Origin: Anadara kagoshimensis
Taxonomy: Eukaryota > Mollusca > Bivalvia > Arcoida > Arcidae
Length of the DNA stretch: 64,000 nucleotides
Assembly (NCBI GenBank): GCA_021292105.1
Contig: CM037869.1
Location: 29,341,536-29,405,535 of the forward strand
Direction: 5' to 3'
Shown one piece after another: positions 45,501 through 52,903 of the stretch (position 1 is its first letter; the number at the start of each line of letters is the position of its first letter). The notes beneath the pieces were generated by a model. It had not been told where the DNA came from, did not search any database, and saw only the letters and a list, made by a program, of their open reading frames with translations. The position numbers and the translations under genes were made by a program.

Positions 45501-48390
45501 AGTATTTTCAAGCCTAAAATGTTTGTTCTTCTTCAACACATTAAAACTATGGTAAGCAAAGTATTTGTATACCTTATCTATGTTTCCATTTCTGGTAGCC
45601 AAAATTGCCATTGGCTACTAATTTCTGAGGAATTCTTTCAAAAAGTACCGTAACCTATTTTAGCAAATTTGTGGAAAAATACTTTAAAAAAGACTATATT
45701 TTCTCAAATTTTGGAAATTTGGCTACTAATTATTTTAAATTTGTGGAAACCCAGCCTTATATTAGTAAAATGTTCTTGACTAGATTAAATTGACTCTGAA
45801 GTGTTACCTTTGTTTTGAAGAATTCAAACAACTGTGTATGTGACTTATTATGTCCTGTATATTACCAGTTTTCTGTAATAAAAATAAATACAAATCAAAA
45901 TCTAATTCAATGATGTAAAACCACTGCTATAGCTCAGTTGGTAAAGTGCTCACTTCGTATTTGGGAGCTAGGTCCTGGGGAATTTACCTTTATCAATAGT
46001 AATTTTTGGCAAACAAAATCTCTGAATTGAAACCACTTAGTTTCACCCTGGGACCATTTAAACCATTTCCTCACCGAGTGCCATGACTGGGGATCAAACC
46101 TGGCCCTCCTTGGTTAAAAGCGAGCATTCTACTACAAGGCTAAAAGATTCAGACCAGAAAGTCTGACAGTAAATCACTCTATTATATCTAGATTTATATA
46201 CAACACAACTAGGGATAGCACAATATAACAGTATACCGATATACCGGTCGATGGGCTACTCCTGACGATAATCAATACTTATCTAACATTAGACTAGTTT
46301 TTCTATCTGATTTGACGAAATACAAGTTTTCTCGAACACGTATGATACAGGATCTTGTATCACCACAGTGATAGATTTTTGGTGGTATTCGAATGCTAAA
46401 TTGGTATTCGAATATTCGTTCCTATAGGAAAACATGTGGTTAAAAAATAATTATGATGAAAGAATTCAACTTATATTTCGTCTGGAAGTATAAATATGTG
46501 ACACAGCAAAAACCTACTTTCAGATACTTCCTTTCTTTCTTCATGTTTATTAATAAAAAACTTTTATTAATCCAAACAGTCACCAGAAAGTCGGGAAAGA
46601 CTCCACAATCTGACAGAGACTGTTTACTTCCTGTCATTACATCATATCATGATTATGTCCCTTTAAATTCATTAAACATGTTATAATTGTTATTCAAGGT
46701 AGCAAAGTCGGTAACGACTATTTATCGGGTTAACGTAAAATATGGCTGTCACATGTTTTACTCCTTACATGGTCTTTATCATTAAATCTGGGTTTATTTA
46801 GAATATTAAAGAGATCATGATTTTATCATCATTATACAGCCTTCCTATGAATAAGTAATGAATAATAAGGTGATTTTTTCATCTGTTTCATGCATTCCAA
46901 ATCATTTCCATCCATAAATACATAGCTGTGTTTCAGAAAAGATGCAAAGTTTCTGTTTGGTGCCAAATATTCGAATAGGATTCAAATAACAGCCCACGAA
47001 TATTCGAATCCTAAATTTGGTATTTGTTTCAGCTCTACATTAAGGTATGTCATCAATTCTTGGGCACCTCTGAAAGGATGCGAAATCCTCCAGATGCTTG
47101 AGCACACCTTATTACAGTAAGAAGTACTGCAAGCGTATGCATTATTAAGATAGGCTTCAGTCTTTTAAGCCTCTAGCTTACATTGTTATGCACATGGTAA
47201 TTAGAAAATGCTTCATATGACATGATTTTAGGGAGTTAGATACGATGTATCAAGACTTTTCTCCATACAAATTATTTTTCTGATATGAATTGATAGTTAT
47301 CGGCATGAAAAGAACAATAATTGATATTGAATTTCAGCAGGGATAATGAGATACATTTGGAGGGAAACAGTATCAGGACCGCATCTTGTGTGCAGAACAG
47401 TGAATTACCACACACTGTTCACATTTCTATGTTGATTACGTCACTGATAACACCATTTACGTCACAATGTCTTCGGTTTTCCGGGAAGCATATTTCTTAA
47501 AAATTCATGCGTAAACAGTAAAAATTTATCTGGATCTTATAATTTTAATCTTAAATTATAAGATCTAGATACATCTTTTGATTGGTGTTATCGGTGACGT
47601 AATCAACAATGAAATATTAACAGTCTGTGGCAATTCGCTGCCCCGCAGACGCGAAGCGGTCCTGATACTGTTTCCCGCCATATGTATCTCATTAGCCCTA
47701 AACACAACAATACCATGGCTAGCTCAGTCCCACTACATCATTATAATTATCTATGCATCTTTAACAAAAATGACTGATTGACTGAATGGGGTTTATGTCC
47801 CAGTCAAGGATATTTCATTTATATTGAGATGTCACCAGTTAAATTTAAAGTGGCAGAAAGTAACCTTTACAGTGCGCTAAGGCCAATGTGCAGGGAGGGT
47901 TCTTTAACGGGCATGCCAGGCATTTGATTTTAAGATCTTTTCTAAAAGACTGTTTGACTTTCATTTCTAAATGTTGAATGCTTGGCGAAAGACCCCACAA
48001 CATCCCACATATGAAGCGAGCACTCTACCACTACAGTAATCGAGTTTATATCATAGTGGCCTTGAACACAGGCACTTGTAATGTCTGTGACAGTCCCCAA
48101 AAAATATTTAGGGGAGATTTTGTTATTTCGGGCATTGTGACAGTCATTACAAGTGCCTGTGGTTTTGCACAAAATTGGAAATTAATCAACAGCTGATCAA
48201 GTGGCCGAATACTACACCCTGATCGAATATACTCCCGCGGTGCCTCTAATTTGTATATGTTCACCTGTTGTCTTAAGACTTGAAGTTGATCTAAAACGTG
48301 TAAATGATGTATCGTGTCGTTCAATTCGTTGGTTTTGTCACAGATGTTTGAAGCCAAATGCAAAACCACGTTATCCATGGAAGCAGCCAT
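21590..48390 (-). CDS. PELP1: PELP1 (proline-, glutamate- and leucine-rich protein 1), complete, 17 exons, 823 aa
   Basis: Exons in transcript order: 48390-48265, 45872-45808, 44837-44732, 43863-43741, 42492-42421, 41651-41598, 40615-40462, 38861-38732, 38360-38273, 36003-35909, 35129-35022, 34404-34266, 33211-33055, 28483-28428, 27464-27258, 23038-22304, 21646-21590. All junctions are GT-AG and phases agree throughout. Resemblance to human PELP1, as recalled, is clear: GIKHTEGW (human GLKHTESW), NCRHSLYKVLQACVL, and YCKECLRVCEVLIHPRAPCF (human SFCSEALVTCAALTHPRVPP). Residues 1-560 form the RIX1-type helical repeats; 561-805 are disordered; the end DEELGAMLSSF matches the human DDTAAMLADF. 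LxxLL motifs occur at 65-69 (LEGLL) and 474-478; a KKKKK signal at 438-442. PELP1 scaffolds TEX10, WDR18 and SENP3 in 60S maturation and coregulates nuclear receptors. The long Glu tract of mammals is absent. Exon 14 is the least certain. Confidence 0.88.
22304..23038 (-). CDS. PELP1: PELP1 exon 16: end of the helical repeat and disordered acidic tail
   Basis: This large 735-bp exon begins after TTTACAG with VSSYCKECLRVCEV, the last conserved helical segment. It then encodes about 220 Ser/Asn/Asp-rich residues with a short acidic NEDDMMEMD stretch. The frame runs on into a stop two codons past the donor, but GAT|GTAAGT at 22304/22303 is a strong donor in phase 0. The next exon (21646-21590) restores the conserved C-terminus, so splicing here is favoured over termination. 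Read-through would remove only the 18-residue tail. Confidence 0.85.
23354..23406. repeat. Perfect 19-bp inverted repeat hairpin
   Basis: acttaaacaaattatattt is followed by a 14-15-bp loop and then its exact reverse complement, in PELP1 intron 15. AT-rich; function unknown. Confidence 0.8.
23890..25433 (+). mobile_element. Hairpin-ended element with ~145-bp core, opposite orientation to 6152-8493
   Basis: The core (about seven units) is the reverse complement of the 6152-8493 core: gtgaccttgacctttgaaccc-like blocks alternate with ctacaacattctaatatac. The right end has the simple repeat (CGCACACA) and the hairpin agctcacatgacctttcggtc to ggtgagct. The left aggcccatgggcct end is not seen, so the left boundary is approximate. 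It lies in PELP1 intron 15 and has no coding capacity. Confidence 0.55.
25434..26865 (+). mobile_element. Hairpin-ended element(s) with ~305-bp core
   Basis: A first short copy ends at about 25550 with cgcctttggccaggtgagct. A longer one (25551-26865) has about four ~300-bp units with aatttgaactaaatcggtcc, ggcggccatcttggatgc, a gtacaaactttaatctactc block and ctaatttgcatattccgct. It ends in a (CGCA)n run and the hairpin tagctggctatagccagttg. Same tail logic as the elements at 6152 and 15534, with a third, unrelated core. In PELP1 intron 15; non-coding. Confidence 0.55.
27043..27241. mobile_element. ~200-bp MITE next to the PELP1 exon 15 donor
   Basis: Ends are inverted: a left attgacgtatcgccggtcat against a right gaccggcgatccgtcaat. 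The interior has short GC-richer blocks (gaccgccatcatggcgacaa). It ends 17 bp from the last base of exon 15 (27258), so it forms the start of intron 15. Confidence 0.65.
27905..28271. repeat. 31-bp minisatellite, 12 copies
   Basis: Twelve near-identical units built from attgaaaataagtacttaat and tttgtttgtt(c/a) repeat with constant 31-bp period. It lies in PELP1 intron 14, ~155 bp from the exon 14 donor. Very low divergence suggests recent or ongoing length change. Confidence 0.9.
28618..28970 (+). mobile_element. SINE family C, copy 2
   Basis: The head has ggccgtggtggtctattgga. The body shares gtgactgggggagtggtatg, the taaagtcgccccgagtgcg block and tgtcgcgaataactgaaaa with 20645-21045. It is inserted in PELP1 intron 13, antisense to the gene. 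Confidence 0.6.
29030..31488 (+). mobile_element. Ty3/Gypsy LTR retrotransposon remnant
   Basis: A fossil LTR element in PELP1 intron 13, antisense to the gene. It is bounded by 5-bp direct repeats ATTTG (29025-29029 and 31489-31493). Parts: a partial 5' LTR (29030 to about 29286), a short pol remnant carrying the end of reverse transcriptase and RNase H (29292-30086), a purine-rich tract just before 30120, and a complete 3' LTR (30120-31488). The element is broken: gag, protease, most of reverse transcriptase and integrase are absent. The shared LTR stretch is almost identical between the two ends, so the insertion is young. Family call from the RT/RNase H type. Confidence 0.85.
30120..31488 (+). 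repeat. 3' LTR of the Ty3/Gypsy remnant (1.37 kb)
   Basis: It starts TGTTAC and ends GTAACA, the usual inverted LTR ends. A TATA-like ggtataaaag lies near 30395, and short gagatgtaaaataat tandem repeats lie near 30660-30730. The right boundary is fixed by the ATTTG target duplication at 31489-31493. Confidence 0.8.
31545..31870 (+). mobile_element. SINE family A copy
   Basis: tRNA head ctcagatggtagagtgctcg with B-box gaattcgaaccctgatc, then family body cttttgccaagcgctcagca, and a diverged tail gtgaaatgttattgacttg. In PELP1 intron 13, just right of the LTR element. Confidence 0.6.
32105..32272. repeat. Foldback element, ~56-bp arms
   Basis: The arm with gttcatcaagtaatgaacca and agattttaaaac is answered by its near-exact complement about 50 bp later; the arms themselves contain smaller palindromes. 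Located in PELP1 intron 13. No coding sequence. The stretch 32273-32715 to its right has no recognised feature. Confidence 0.75.
32715..32962 (+). repeat. Dispersed repeat family R, copy 4
   Basis: Blocks tgacgttccatagttccatg, gcagctagcaaacaaggagg, a ggtagaagttcacatgttta block and tttgacagggattggtg match the other R copies. It ends ~90 bp before the exon 13 donor of PELP1. Confidence 0.55.
33570..33812 (+). mobile_element. SINE family B copy in PELP1 intron 12
   Basis: Head tggcccgatggtctaaaagc, then gcttgccaaaggtcgggggt, a ttcttcaccatccaagaact block and tcttgactggggcataacac, matching the copies at 11653 and 43246. Antisense to PELP1. Confidence 0.6.
35672..35895. mobile_element. Short inverted-repeat element (MITE), copy 2
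   Basis: Same ends as 5326-5535: caacattaacctgttcactt on the left and agcagacaggtcaatgttg on the right, with the aatacatg block inside. It ends 14 bp from the last base of PELP1 exon 10 (35909), so the donor region of intron 10 is element sequence. Confidence 0.65.
36181..37421 (+). mobile_element. Hairpin-ended element with diverged ~145-bp core
   Basis: The most complete pair of ends in this window: it starts acaagaggcccatgggcctt then aacgctcacctg, and ends with gacggacgacgcacgacgg, then agctcatctgagcctttggc to ggtgagcta. The core has about five diverged units with gaccttgacctttgaaccca and cctacaatattctaa, related to the cores at 6152 and 23890 but older. It lies in PELP1 intron 9. A further worn tail follows at 37422-37892, ending in cgggtgagctaaaagg. 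Confidence 0.6.
37893..38272. other. Intronic, no gene seen
   Basis: PELP1 intron 9, next to the exon 9 donor. It contains an inverted pair: cataaaacc and ggttttat type words around 38130, and gaagacatggaaatctcaat near 38200 answered by attgagattt-like words; the symmetry is weak. Nothing coding. Confidence 0.35.
38861..38985 (-). repeat. Duplicate of the PELP1 exon 8 acceptor region
   Basis: The segment around the exon 8 acceptor (tgatgtgtatctgttttgg, then gaacctacaaa, then ataataagtgt-like sequence) occurs again at about 38935-38985, ~85 bp further into intron 7. The second copy keeps a TAG|GTTCA acceptor-like motif and part of the exon coding sequence. It looks like a local tandem duplication with about 15% divergence. 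Confidence 0.6.
39850..39970 (+). repeat. Worn element tail in PELP1 intron 7
   Basis: The acagacaggcagacagggtg-type run followed by ccgccctaaacttcg and gcgaggggaataa resembles tails at 28340-28420, 34480-34560 and 61045-61130, which end in a purine/pyrimidine hairpin. These look like 3' ends of another hairpin-tailed molluscan repeat. No gene. Confidence 0.4.
40096..40551 (-). repeat. 90-bp tandem array carrying five copies of the PELP1 exon 7 donor
   Basis: The donor-containing word cttaccagctagttgcag starts at 40097, 40187, 40277, 40367 and 40457, exactly 90 bp apart. The copy at 40457 is the true end of exon 7; the other four lie in intron 7 and repeat the last ~76 bp of the exon plus the first ~14 bp of the intron. 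The copies differ at only a few positions. On the mRNA strand each reads CTG|GTAAGT. Reading past the first donor gives Gly-Lys-stop (GGTAAGTAA), so use of any downstream donor would truncate PELP1 near residue 234. Confidence 0.95.
41215..41295 (+). mobile_element. tRNA-like SINE head
   Basis: ggtagctcagtgggtagagc (A-box) and gtcctgggttcgagtgcc (B-box) are well preserved over ~75 bp. The acceptor stem does not pair convincingly and the following sequence lacks a known SINE body, so it is called a SINE head rather than a tRNA gene. Confidence 0.45.
41925..42260 (+). mobile_element. Full-length SINE family A copy in PELP1 intron 5
   Basis: Head cttagttggtagagtgttca and gtgggttcagaccttg, body ttgttttgccaagcacttgg and a cacgttaaagaaccctccct block, tail tgagtgaaatattcttgact with (CAAT)n end. 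Antisense to PELP1. Confidence 0.65.
42545..42865 (-). mobile_element. Full-length SINE family A copy, minus strand
   Basis: On the minus strand it reads A-box gctcagttggtagagtgctc, B-box gtgggttcaaaccctgac, body and tail as in other A copies. It starts ~50 bp upstream of the PELP1 exon 5 acceptor region and is in sense with the gene. Confidence 0.65.
42884..43082 (-). mobile_element. hAT-like end fragment plus truncated SINE A
   Basis: ctagggatgggaatcggtt at 42884 is a typical hAT-type terminal word. From 42970 a partial minus-strand family A SINE (ccatctgaaagaacagtgac, gcttggcgaaagaatagtca) follows, stopping in the B-box region. Confidence 0.4.
43246..43468 (+). mobile_element. SINE family B copy in PELP1 intron 4
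   Basis: Blocks gactttgtggtctaaagcat, caaatcctacttgggcaga, cagtttcctccactatctc and aatcctgacttaaacgtaaa match family B. Antisense to PELP1. Confidence 0.55.
43875..44615. repeat. 22-bp minisatellite (about 33 copies) abutting the PELP1 exon 4 acceptor
   Basis: Unit aaggatcatgtgactacaat plus at repeats through almost the whole of intron 3, with a few irregular joints. Each unit contains TCATGTGAC, an M-box-type E-box recognised by MITF/TFE proteins. On the mRNA strand each unit contains ATATTGTAG|T, an acceptor-like word, and the last unit runs to within ~12 bp of the true acceptor at 43863/43864. Because introns need a pyrimidine tract and branch point there, the array supplies them. Confidence 0.9.
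44838..45807. other. PELP1 intron 2, no gene seen
   Basis: Contains three to four diverged repeats of ~250 bp near 45180-45790 (gtaggcaaagtattgatata, gaaattttcttgactagaat, tttcaagccta). The recurring ttgactagaat word suggests worn SINE tails. Nothing coding. Confidence 0.4.
45925..46210. mobile_element. Truncated SINE head (+) and inverted tRNA-headed repeat (-)
   Basis: 45925-45985 is a family A head (tagctcagttggtaaagtgc). 46040-46210 on the minus strand matches the duplicated repeat at 10100-10500 (aaaagcgagcattctactac, aagtctgacagtaaatcact). Both lie in PELP1 intron 1. Confidence 0.5.
46220..47035. mobile_element. Possible foldback/hAT-like element with attcgaat ends
   Basis: tggtattcgaatgctaaatt near 46380 is mirrored by gaatcctaaatttggtattt near 47005, with aatattcg words at both ends and ~580 bp between. 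No transposase. The boundaries are uncertain. Confidence 0.35.
47338..47697. mobile_element. ~360-bp foldback element in PELP1 intron 1
   Basis: Outer arms pair (agggataatgagatacattt against atgtatctcattagccct; gggaaacagtatcaggaccg against cggtcctgatactgtttccc). Inner arms pair (gttgattacgtcactgataa against ttatcggtgacgtaatcaac). Even the centre is symmetric (cttataattttaa). The whole element is one long imperfect palindrome. Confidence 0.75.
47775..48045 (-). mobile_element. SINE family A copy, minus strand
   Basis: Minus-strand family A body and tail (tgaaatatccttgactggga tail, a gcgcactgtaaaggttac block, a cccgttaaagaaccctccc block) with a damaged head ending in agtggtagagtgctcgct. It lies in PELP1 intron 1, in sense. 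Confidence 0.6.
48061..48170. repeat. Inverted repeat (aggcacttgtaatg arms) near PELP1 exon 1
   Basis: acaggcacttgtaatg at about 48068 is mirrored by cattacaagtgcctgt at about 48146, with gacagtc words beside both. This ~110-bp hairpin lies ~95 bp into intron 1. It creates a false open frame continuing past the exon 1 donor. Confidence 0.65.
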
Positions 48391-48879
48391 ATTGCAGTTC
48401 CGCACGGAATGTCGTCAAATTTTTACCACTAATGCCGCGGTAAAATAACTAATCGATGTTTTGTTTGATTCAGATATTTTTCTAAAATTAGTTGTTATAG
48501 TTTCATGTAAAGTGTTGTCTAAATAACATTATAAATTCAAAGTAGACTATTTTAACATCCGGGACCTTCAACATGGCGCCTTCCATACGACATGTTCACA
48601 ATTCAAAACATTAATCGAAGTTAGAATTGTACAAGGTTAAGTCACACATACTCTTGAGTAGAAATGTCTTAATATTTTATAGCCCTTTGTCTATAGTAAT
48701 TTATTTATGCATGACAATTAACTTGTAGACTGGTGTGGTGAAGATGGTGGGGGTGGGTGGGCTTGGAGGTCTTCTTAAATCTTCTTTTTCTTCTTCTATT
48801 CGTATTATCCCTCACTTTTTGGGTCACCATAACACTTAGTATACATATGTAATTACATATTATACTAGTTTTAATTTTA
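48391..48879. other. PELP1 upstream region, no further gene seen
   Basis: Sequence 5' of the PELP1 ATG. GC content rises near 48395-48440 and 48555-48590 (ggaccttcaacatggcgcc), where a promoter is plausible, but no TATA box or initiator could be fixed. The first ATG in frame is at 48390; upstream frame extension has only GTG. Confidence 0.4.
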
Positions 48880-49180
48880 CAGCACTAGACGGCCGTTTCT
48901 AAATACAATTCCTCATCAGTAGTGCTTGGACCAAAATTTTTTGAAGATGTTGAAAATTTTAAGCTACCCAAAGGACCGAAATATATTTTACCAAATTAAG
49001 CTCAGGAAATACTTTGCATGAGGGAGTATACCTTAGTTTTTGAGAAATTTCAAATTTTAACTTGCAGGAAATTTAGGCAATTTAGTATATTTCTGACAAT
49101 AATAGGAAATTATTGCCTACTTAGTTTGTGATATCCTCTGGCCACCAGCAGAGATATCGGCCCAGGGGTTTAGATTACAT
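48880..49180 (-). repeat. Older inverted copy of the 53.7-kb repeat unit
   Basis: On the minus strand it matches the unit at 53705-54000 (gaattgtatttagaaacggc, ctcaaaaactaaggtata, tcagaaatatactaaattg) with clear divergence. So the unit is dispersed, and this copy predates the tandem pair to the right. Confidence 0.7.
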
Positions 49181-49334
49181 ATAATATACCAATGTAAGTT
49201 AGTAACTGTAAAAGTTTTACAAAAAGAAACTTCAAATATATAATCTAGTCAGTTAGTCATTTATACACTTTGCCAATAAATTCTAATTGATGTTGTAGCG
49301 GTCTGGGTAGCTCAGTGGTAGAGGACTCGCTAGT

Positions 49335-49738
49335 AATGGGAATCAGTTGCATTTTCATAATCGATTAATCAGTAATAATCTGAAGATGATTTCGATCGAT
49401 TTTTCCTTTATAATCGGTTAATAAATTGAAGCGGAAATTACAAAGTTAATAGATTAAATTTTAATTTTTAGTCTTGATAATATCTGCAAGATATTTGTAT
49501 CTCAGTTAAGACTTAAAATATCCTCCATTTTCTGATCATTTACTCTTCCTTGCATTTGTTTTAGTTTTTTTCCAAGTACGCTTATTTCAGCTACAATTTC
49601 ATACTTATTTTATAAGAGAAATTCATCTCAGTCAGTGTGGAATCAAACAAACCGTTCCGTTTTACCATAAACAAACTTCAGTAAATAATCGAAATCGATT
49701 AGATATCAATTAAATTGATTAATCGATCCAACACTAGC
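49335..49738. mobile_element. hAT-like MITE (~400 bp)
   Basis: Left end tagtaatgggaatc and right end gatccaacacta are loosely inverted, with mirrored gattaatcgat blocks inside. It interrupts a tRNA-like SINE head (ctgggtagctcagtggtaga at 49305); flanking ggactcgc and gcactcac could be a worn 8-bp target duplication, as hAT elements make. Confidence 0.45.
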
Positions 49739-49746
49739 ACTCACTC

Positions 49747-49887
49747 ATCACCAACTCAGTAGGCAATAATTTCGTATTATTGTCAGAAATATACTATATT
49801 TGTCTAAATTTCCTGCAAGTTAAAATTTGAAATTTCTCAAAAACTAAGGTATATTCCCTCATGCAAAGTATTTCCTTAGCTTAATTT
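49747..49887 (+). repeat. Repeat unit copy A, left part (split by the LINE)
   Basis: Nearly identical to 53707-53850. Its continuation resumes at 53495 after the LINE (53495-53660). The 13-bp word cttagcttaattt at 49875-49887 is the target site, repeated at 53495-53507. Confidence 0.85.
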
Positions 49888-49901
49888 ACTTACTTACTTA
49901 C

Positions 49902-50891
49902 TTAGTCCTCTTCGTGCGTATGTGCACATAAGGCCACCACCAGCTCTCTCCACAACTGCCTGTCCTTAGCCTTTTTTTCCGCTTCCTTCCATCCCATCCC
50001 CATCTCTTTCAGCTCTTTCTCTACTGTCCGCCTCCATGTTTCCTTCGGCCTTCCCCGCTTCCTCTTCCCATCTGGTGTCCATTTTAGTGAGACTCTGGTG
50101 GTACTGTTGTTATCTTGTCTCATCACATGTCCAATCCACCGCCATCTTCGTTGTTTTATTTCTGTTCTGATATCCTTCTGGGCACAGATTTCATGTAGTC
50201 TCTTGTTACTTATTTTTCTTGGCCAGTAGATCTTGCATATCCTTCTGAGGCAGGTGTTATGGAATGCGGCCAGTTTTTGAAAATCAGTCTGGGTAACTCT
50301 CCAGCATTCTGAACCATACAATAGCACAGATTTCACATTGCTATTGTAGATTCTTAGTTTGGTGGTTTTGGAAAGCATTCCTGATTTCCAGATGGAGTGT
50401 AGTTGTCTAAAGGCTGATCTTGCTTTACCTATCCTAGATTTGATGTCTTTGGATGCTCCATTGTCATTGCTGATGGTGCTGCCCAGATATGTGAAGTCCT
50501 CTGTTTCTTCGATTATTCCATTGTTTATCTGTATCGGTGTTCCAGTTGTGTTCTCATTGATAGACATGACTTTTGTTTTACTGGTGTTGATCTTCAATCC
50601 CACCTTAGCTGTTACTGCGCATATCTTGTCGGTCTTTATCTGCATGTGCCTTCTGTTGTTGGATATGAGACAAATATCATCTGCGAAGTCTAGATCTTCG
50701 AGGAATGTACTGAGTGTCCATCTTATTCCTGTGTTTTGGTTGCCGAGTGTTGTTCGCATGCACCAGTCGATGACAACAAGAAAGAGTAACGGTGAAATAA
50801 CACAACCCTGTCTCACTCCCGTCTGTATTTCGAACCACTCGGACAGCTGACCTTGGTGTAATACACTGCATTTGTAGTTGTCATAAAACAT
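49902..50891 (-). CDS. RTE-like LINE: C-terminal reverse transcriptase and tail domain
   Basis: This is the frame that continues the polymerase after the break. TGVRQGCVISPLLF and LDFADDICLI are RT blocks; FADD holds the catalytic aspartates. Then comes a thumb (DFTYLGSTISNDNG) and the C-terminal RRWRWIGHVMRQ and KRGRPKETWRRTVEKELK region usual for these LINEs. The Met used as start is internal to the polymerase; in the intact element it would not be a separate protein. Upstream, 50892-51020 continues the same frame with KASDSVNR, where most relatives have KAFDSVNR. Confidence 0.8.
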   Translation of the reverse strand: MFYDNYKCSVLHQGQLSEWFEIQTGVRQGCVISPLLFLVVIDWCMRTTLGNQNTGIRWTLSTFLEDLDFADDICLISNNRRHMQIKTDKICAVTAKVGLKINTSKTKVMSINENTTGTPIQINNGIIEETEDFTYLGSTISNDNGASKDIKSRIGKARSAFRQLHSIWKSGMLSKTTKLRIYNSNVKSVLLYGSECWRVTQTDFQKLAAFHNTCLRRICKIYWPRKISNKRLHEICAQKDIRTEIKQRRWRWIGHVMRQDNNSTTRVSLKWTPDGKRKRGRPKETWRRTVEKELKEMGMGWKEAEKKAKDRQLWRELVVALCAHTHEED

Positions 50892-51001
50892 CTTGATTAT
50901 CTGTATTATTTTTGGTGGTAGCCCGTATGCCAGTAATATTTTCCAGATAGATCCCCTGTTGACACTGTCGGATGCTTTATGGAAGTCAATGAAGTTTAGA
51001 A

Positions 51002-52903
51002 TTAATTTGTTCTGCCATTCGATACTTTGCTCAATGATGTTTCTGATAGCAATATATGGTCTATGCAGCTTTTGTTGGCTCTGAATCCAGCTTGCTCATT
51101 GCGTAATTTTTTATCGATGGCTGCAGATATCCTGTTGGCAATAACTCTAAGGAATACTTTACTAGGGACTGATAACAGAGAAATCCCTCGCCAGTTATTA
51201 CAATTCTTTAGATCACCTTTTTTAGGGAGTGGTATTATGACTCCTTTGGTCCAGTCTTCAGGTATTTCTTCCCTAATCCAGATGCTCCTAAATAGCTCTA
51301 CTAGCATTTTAGATGTCATATCAATGTCTGTTTTTAGGAGTTCTGCTGGTATGTTATCGAGACCTGCAGCTTTACCATTTTTTAGTTTTAGGATGGCCTT
51401 TTTTATCTCTGCTTCACTAATGGGGTTTATGTTGATGTCTATTTCATCTCCAATAGGTTGTATGTGGAGGTCTTTATCTATTATATTTGTATTCAGGATA
51501 TCTCTGAAATGTTCCGCCCAACGTTTTAGTTTGTCTTCATCTGATGTTAGTGTCTGTCCTTCCTTGTTCAACAGTGGTTTATCGCTACTTATTGTCTTTC
51601 CACTTAGCTGTCTGCTGATCTTATACACCGTACTGAGTTCTCCTTTCTTAGCTGCTGTTTCTGCTTCTCCTGCCAATTCTTCCATATATCTCCTTTTATC
51701 AAGCTTGGCCCTATTCTTAACCTCTTTGTCTAGTTTTTTGTATTCTTCGTGTAGTTTATGCTTTAGTCTCTCAGATTTTGCATTTTCAAATTTGATTTTT
51801 ACACCTTTCCTTTCCTCAACTGTCTTCCAGGTGTTGTCAGTCATCCAAATTTTCCTCTTTCTGTTCTTAAACCCTAGTATTTTCTCTGATGTCATTGTGT
51901 ATGCTTCTTTCACTATCTCCCAGTTTGTAGTAATTTCATCTAGATTGTTTTCATGTAGACTATTTAACAGTTGGTATCGGTTTCTTAATTCTACACTGAA
52001 CTTCTGTCTTACTTGCTGGTCTTTCAGTTTGCTAGTGTCATATATTTTCCTTTTCATTTCATTCTGTTTTGGTGCCTTTTTCAGTTTCAATCTTATTTTA
52101 CCAATGAGCAGTTGATGGTCACTGTTACAGTCTGCCCCTCTCATTGCTCTTACATCAAAAAGGGAGCTTTTCCATCTCCCATTTATCATCAAATGGTCTA
52201 TTTGACTTTTGTCCCGTCTGTTTGGCGAGTTCCATGTTATTTTGTGAATTTCTTTATGTTGGAATAAAGTCCCACCAATAACTAGATCGTTGGCACCACA
52301 AAAGTCTATGAGCATTTCTCCATTCTCATTGCAAATTCCACTTCCATGTCTTCCCATAATTTGTTCTACTCCTTCGTTATTTGTTCCAACTTTTGCATTT
52401 AGGTCTCCGTTAACTATGATGACATCGTGTTCTGGCACCTCACTAATAACACTTTGCAGTTTTTCGTAGAAGTCTGATTTCTGTTCTTCATCAGCTTCAT
52501 TCGTTGGAGAGTAGCATTGTATGAGTGTTAATTTTGCAAATTTTGAGTAAAACCTCGCTGTTATAATTCTTTGGTCTACTGGTTTCCAAGCAAGGAGTGA
52601 TGACTTAACTGCTTTGCTCAAGATGATAGCCACTCCTTCGTGGTGTTTGTTATCACTTCTTCCCGAGTATAGTATTCTTTCTCCTGTGGCTGTTGTAATT
52701 GCCCCGCATCCTGTCCATCTGCATTCGCTTACACCCAATATGTCGATCTTATACCTCTGCATTTCTCTTATAACTTGTGCAGTCTTTCCTACTTCATACA
52801 TAGTGCGAACATTCCATCCGCCTACTCGAATCAGGGATTTAGGTCCCAGAAGCCCATTCTTCATGTCGCCAGCTTCCCAACGGCTTTCACTGGTAACATT
52901 CAT
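51002..52903 (-). CDS. RTE-like LINE: apurinic-type endonuclease and N-terminal reverse transcriptase
   Basis: Starts MNVTSESRWEAG; residues ~28-270 are an exonuclease-endonuclease-phosphatase domain with GGWNVRTM, a SECRW block, a GDLNAKVG motif, and SDHQLL near the end, containing the catalytic Asn, Asp and His positions. A Lys/Glu-rich linker follows (~275-460). The reverse transcriptase begins with KAAGLDNIPAELLK and NWRGISLLS. The frame ends at a stop soon after CIDHILL. Compared with the family, a one-base change of frame lies close to 51030-51050, because the expected continuation (IIEQSIEWQNK) is readable in the next frame. These proteins are often annotated as craniofacial development protein 2-like in invertebrate genomes. 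Confidence 0.8.
   Translation of the reverse strand: MNVTSESRWEAGDMKNGLLGPKSLIRVGGWNVRTMYEVGKTAQVIREMQRYKIDILGVSECRWTGCGAITTATGERILYSGRSDNKHHEGVAIILSKAVKSSLLAWKPVDQRIITARFYSKFAKLTLIQCYSPTNEADEEQKSDFYEKLQSVISEVPEHDVIIVNGDLNAKVGTNNEGVEQIMGRHGSGICNENGEMLIDFCGANDLVIGGTLFQHKEIHKITWNSPNRRDKSQIDHLMINGRWKSSLFDVRAMRGADCNSDHQLLIGKIRLKLKKAPKQNEMKRKIYDTSKLKDQQVRQKFSVELRNRYQLLNSLHENNLDEITTNWEIVKEAYTMTSEKILGFKNRKRKIWMTDNTWKTVEERKGVKIKFENAKSERLKHKLHEEYKKLDKEVKNRAKLDKRRYMEELAGEAETAAKKGELSTVYKISRQLSGKTISSDKPLLNKEGQTLTSDEDKLKRWAEHFRDILNTNIIDKDLHIQPIGDEIDININPISEAEIKKAILKLKNGKAAGLDNIPAELLKTDIDMTSKMLVELFRSIWIREEIPEDWTKGVIIPLPKKGDLKNCNNWRGISLLSVPSKVFLRVIANRISAAIDKKLRNEQAGFRANKSCIDHILLSETSLSKVSNGRTN

Noticed and set aside
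48046-48264. Continuation of PELP1 exon 1 as an open frame past 48265
   Set aside because: CAG|GTGAAC at 48265/48264 is a good phase-0 donor, exon 2 restores PELP1-like sequence, and the extra frame runs into a hairpin repeat.
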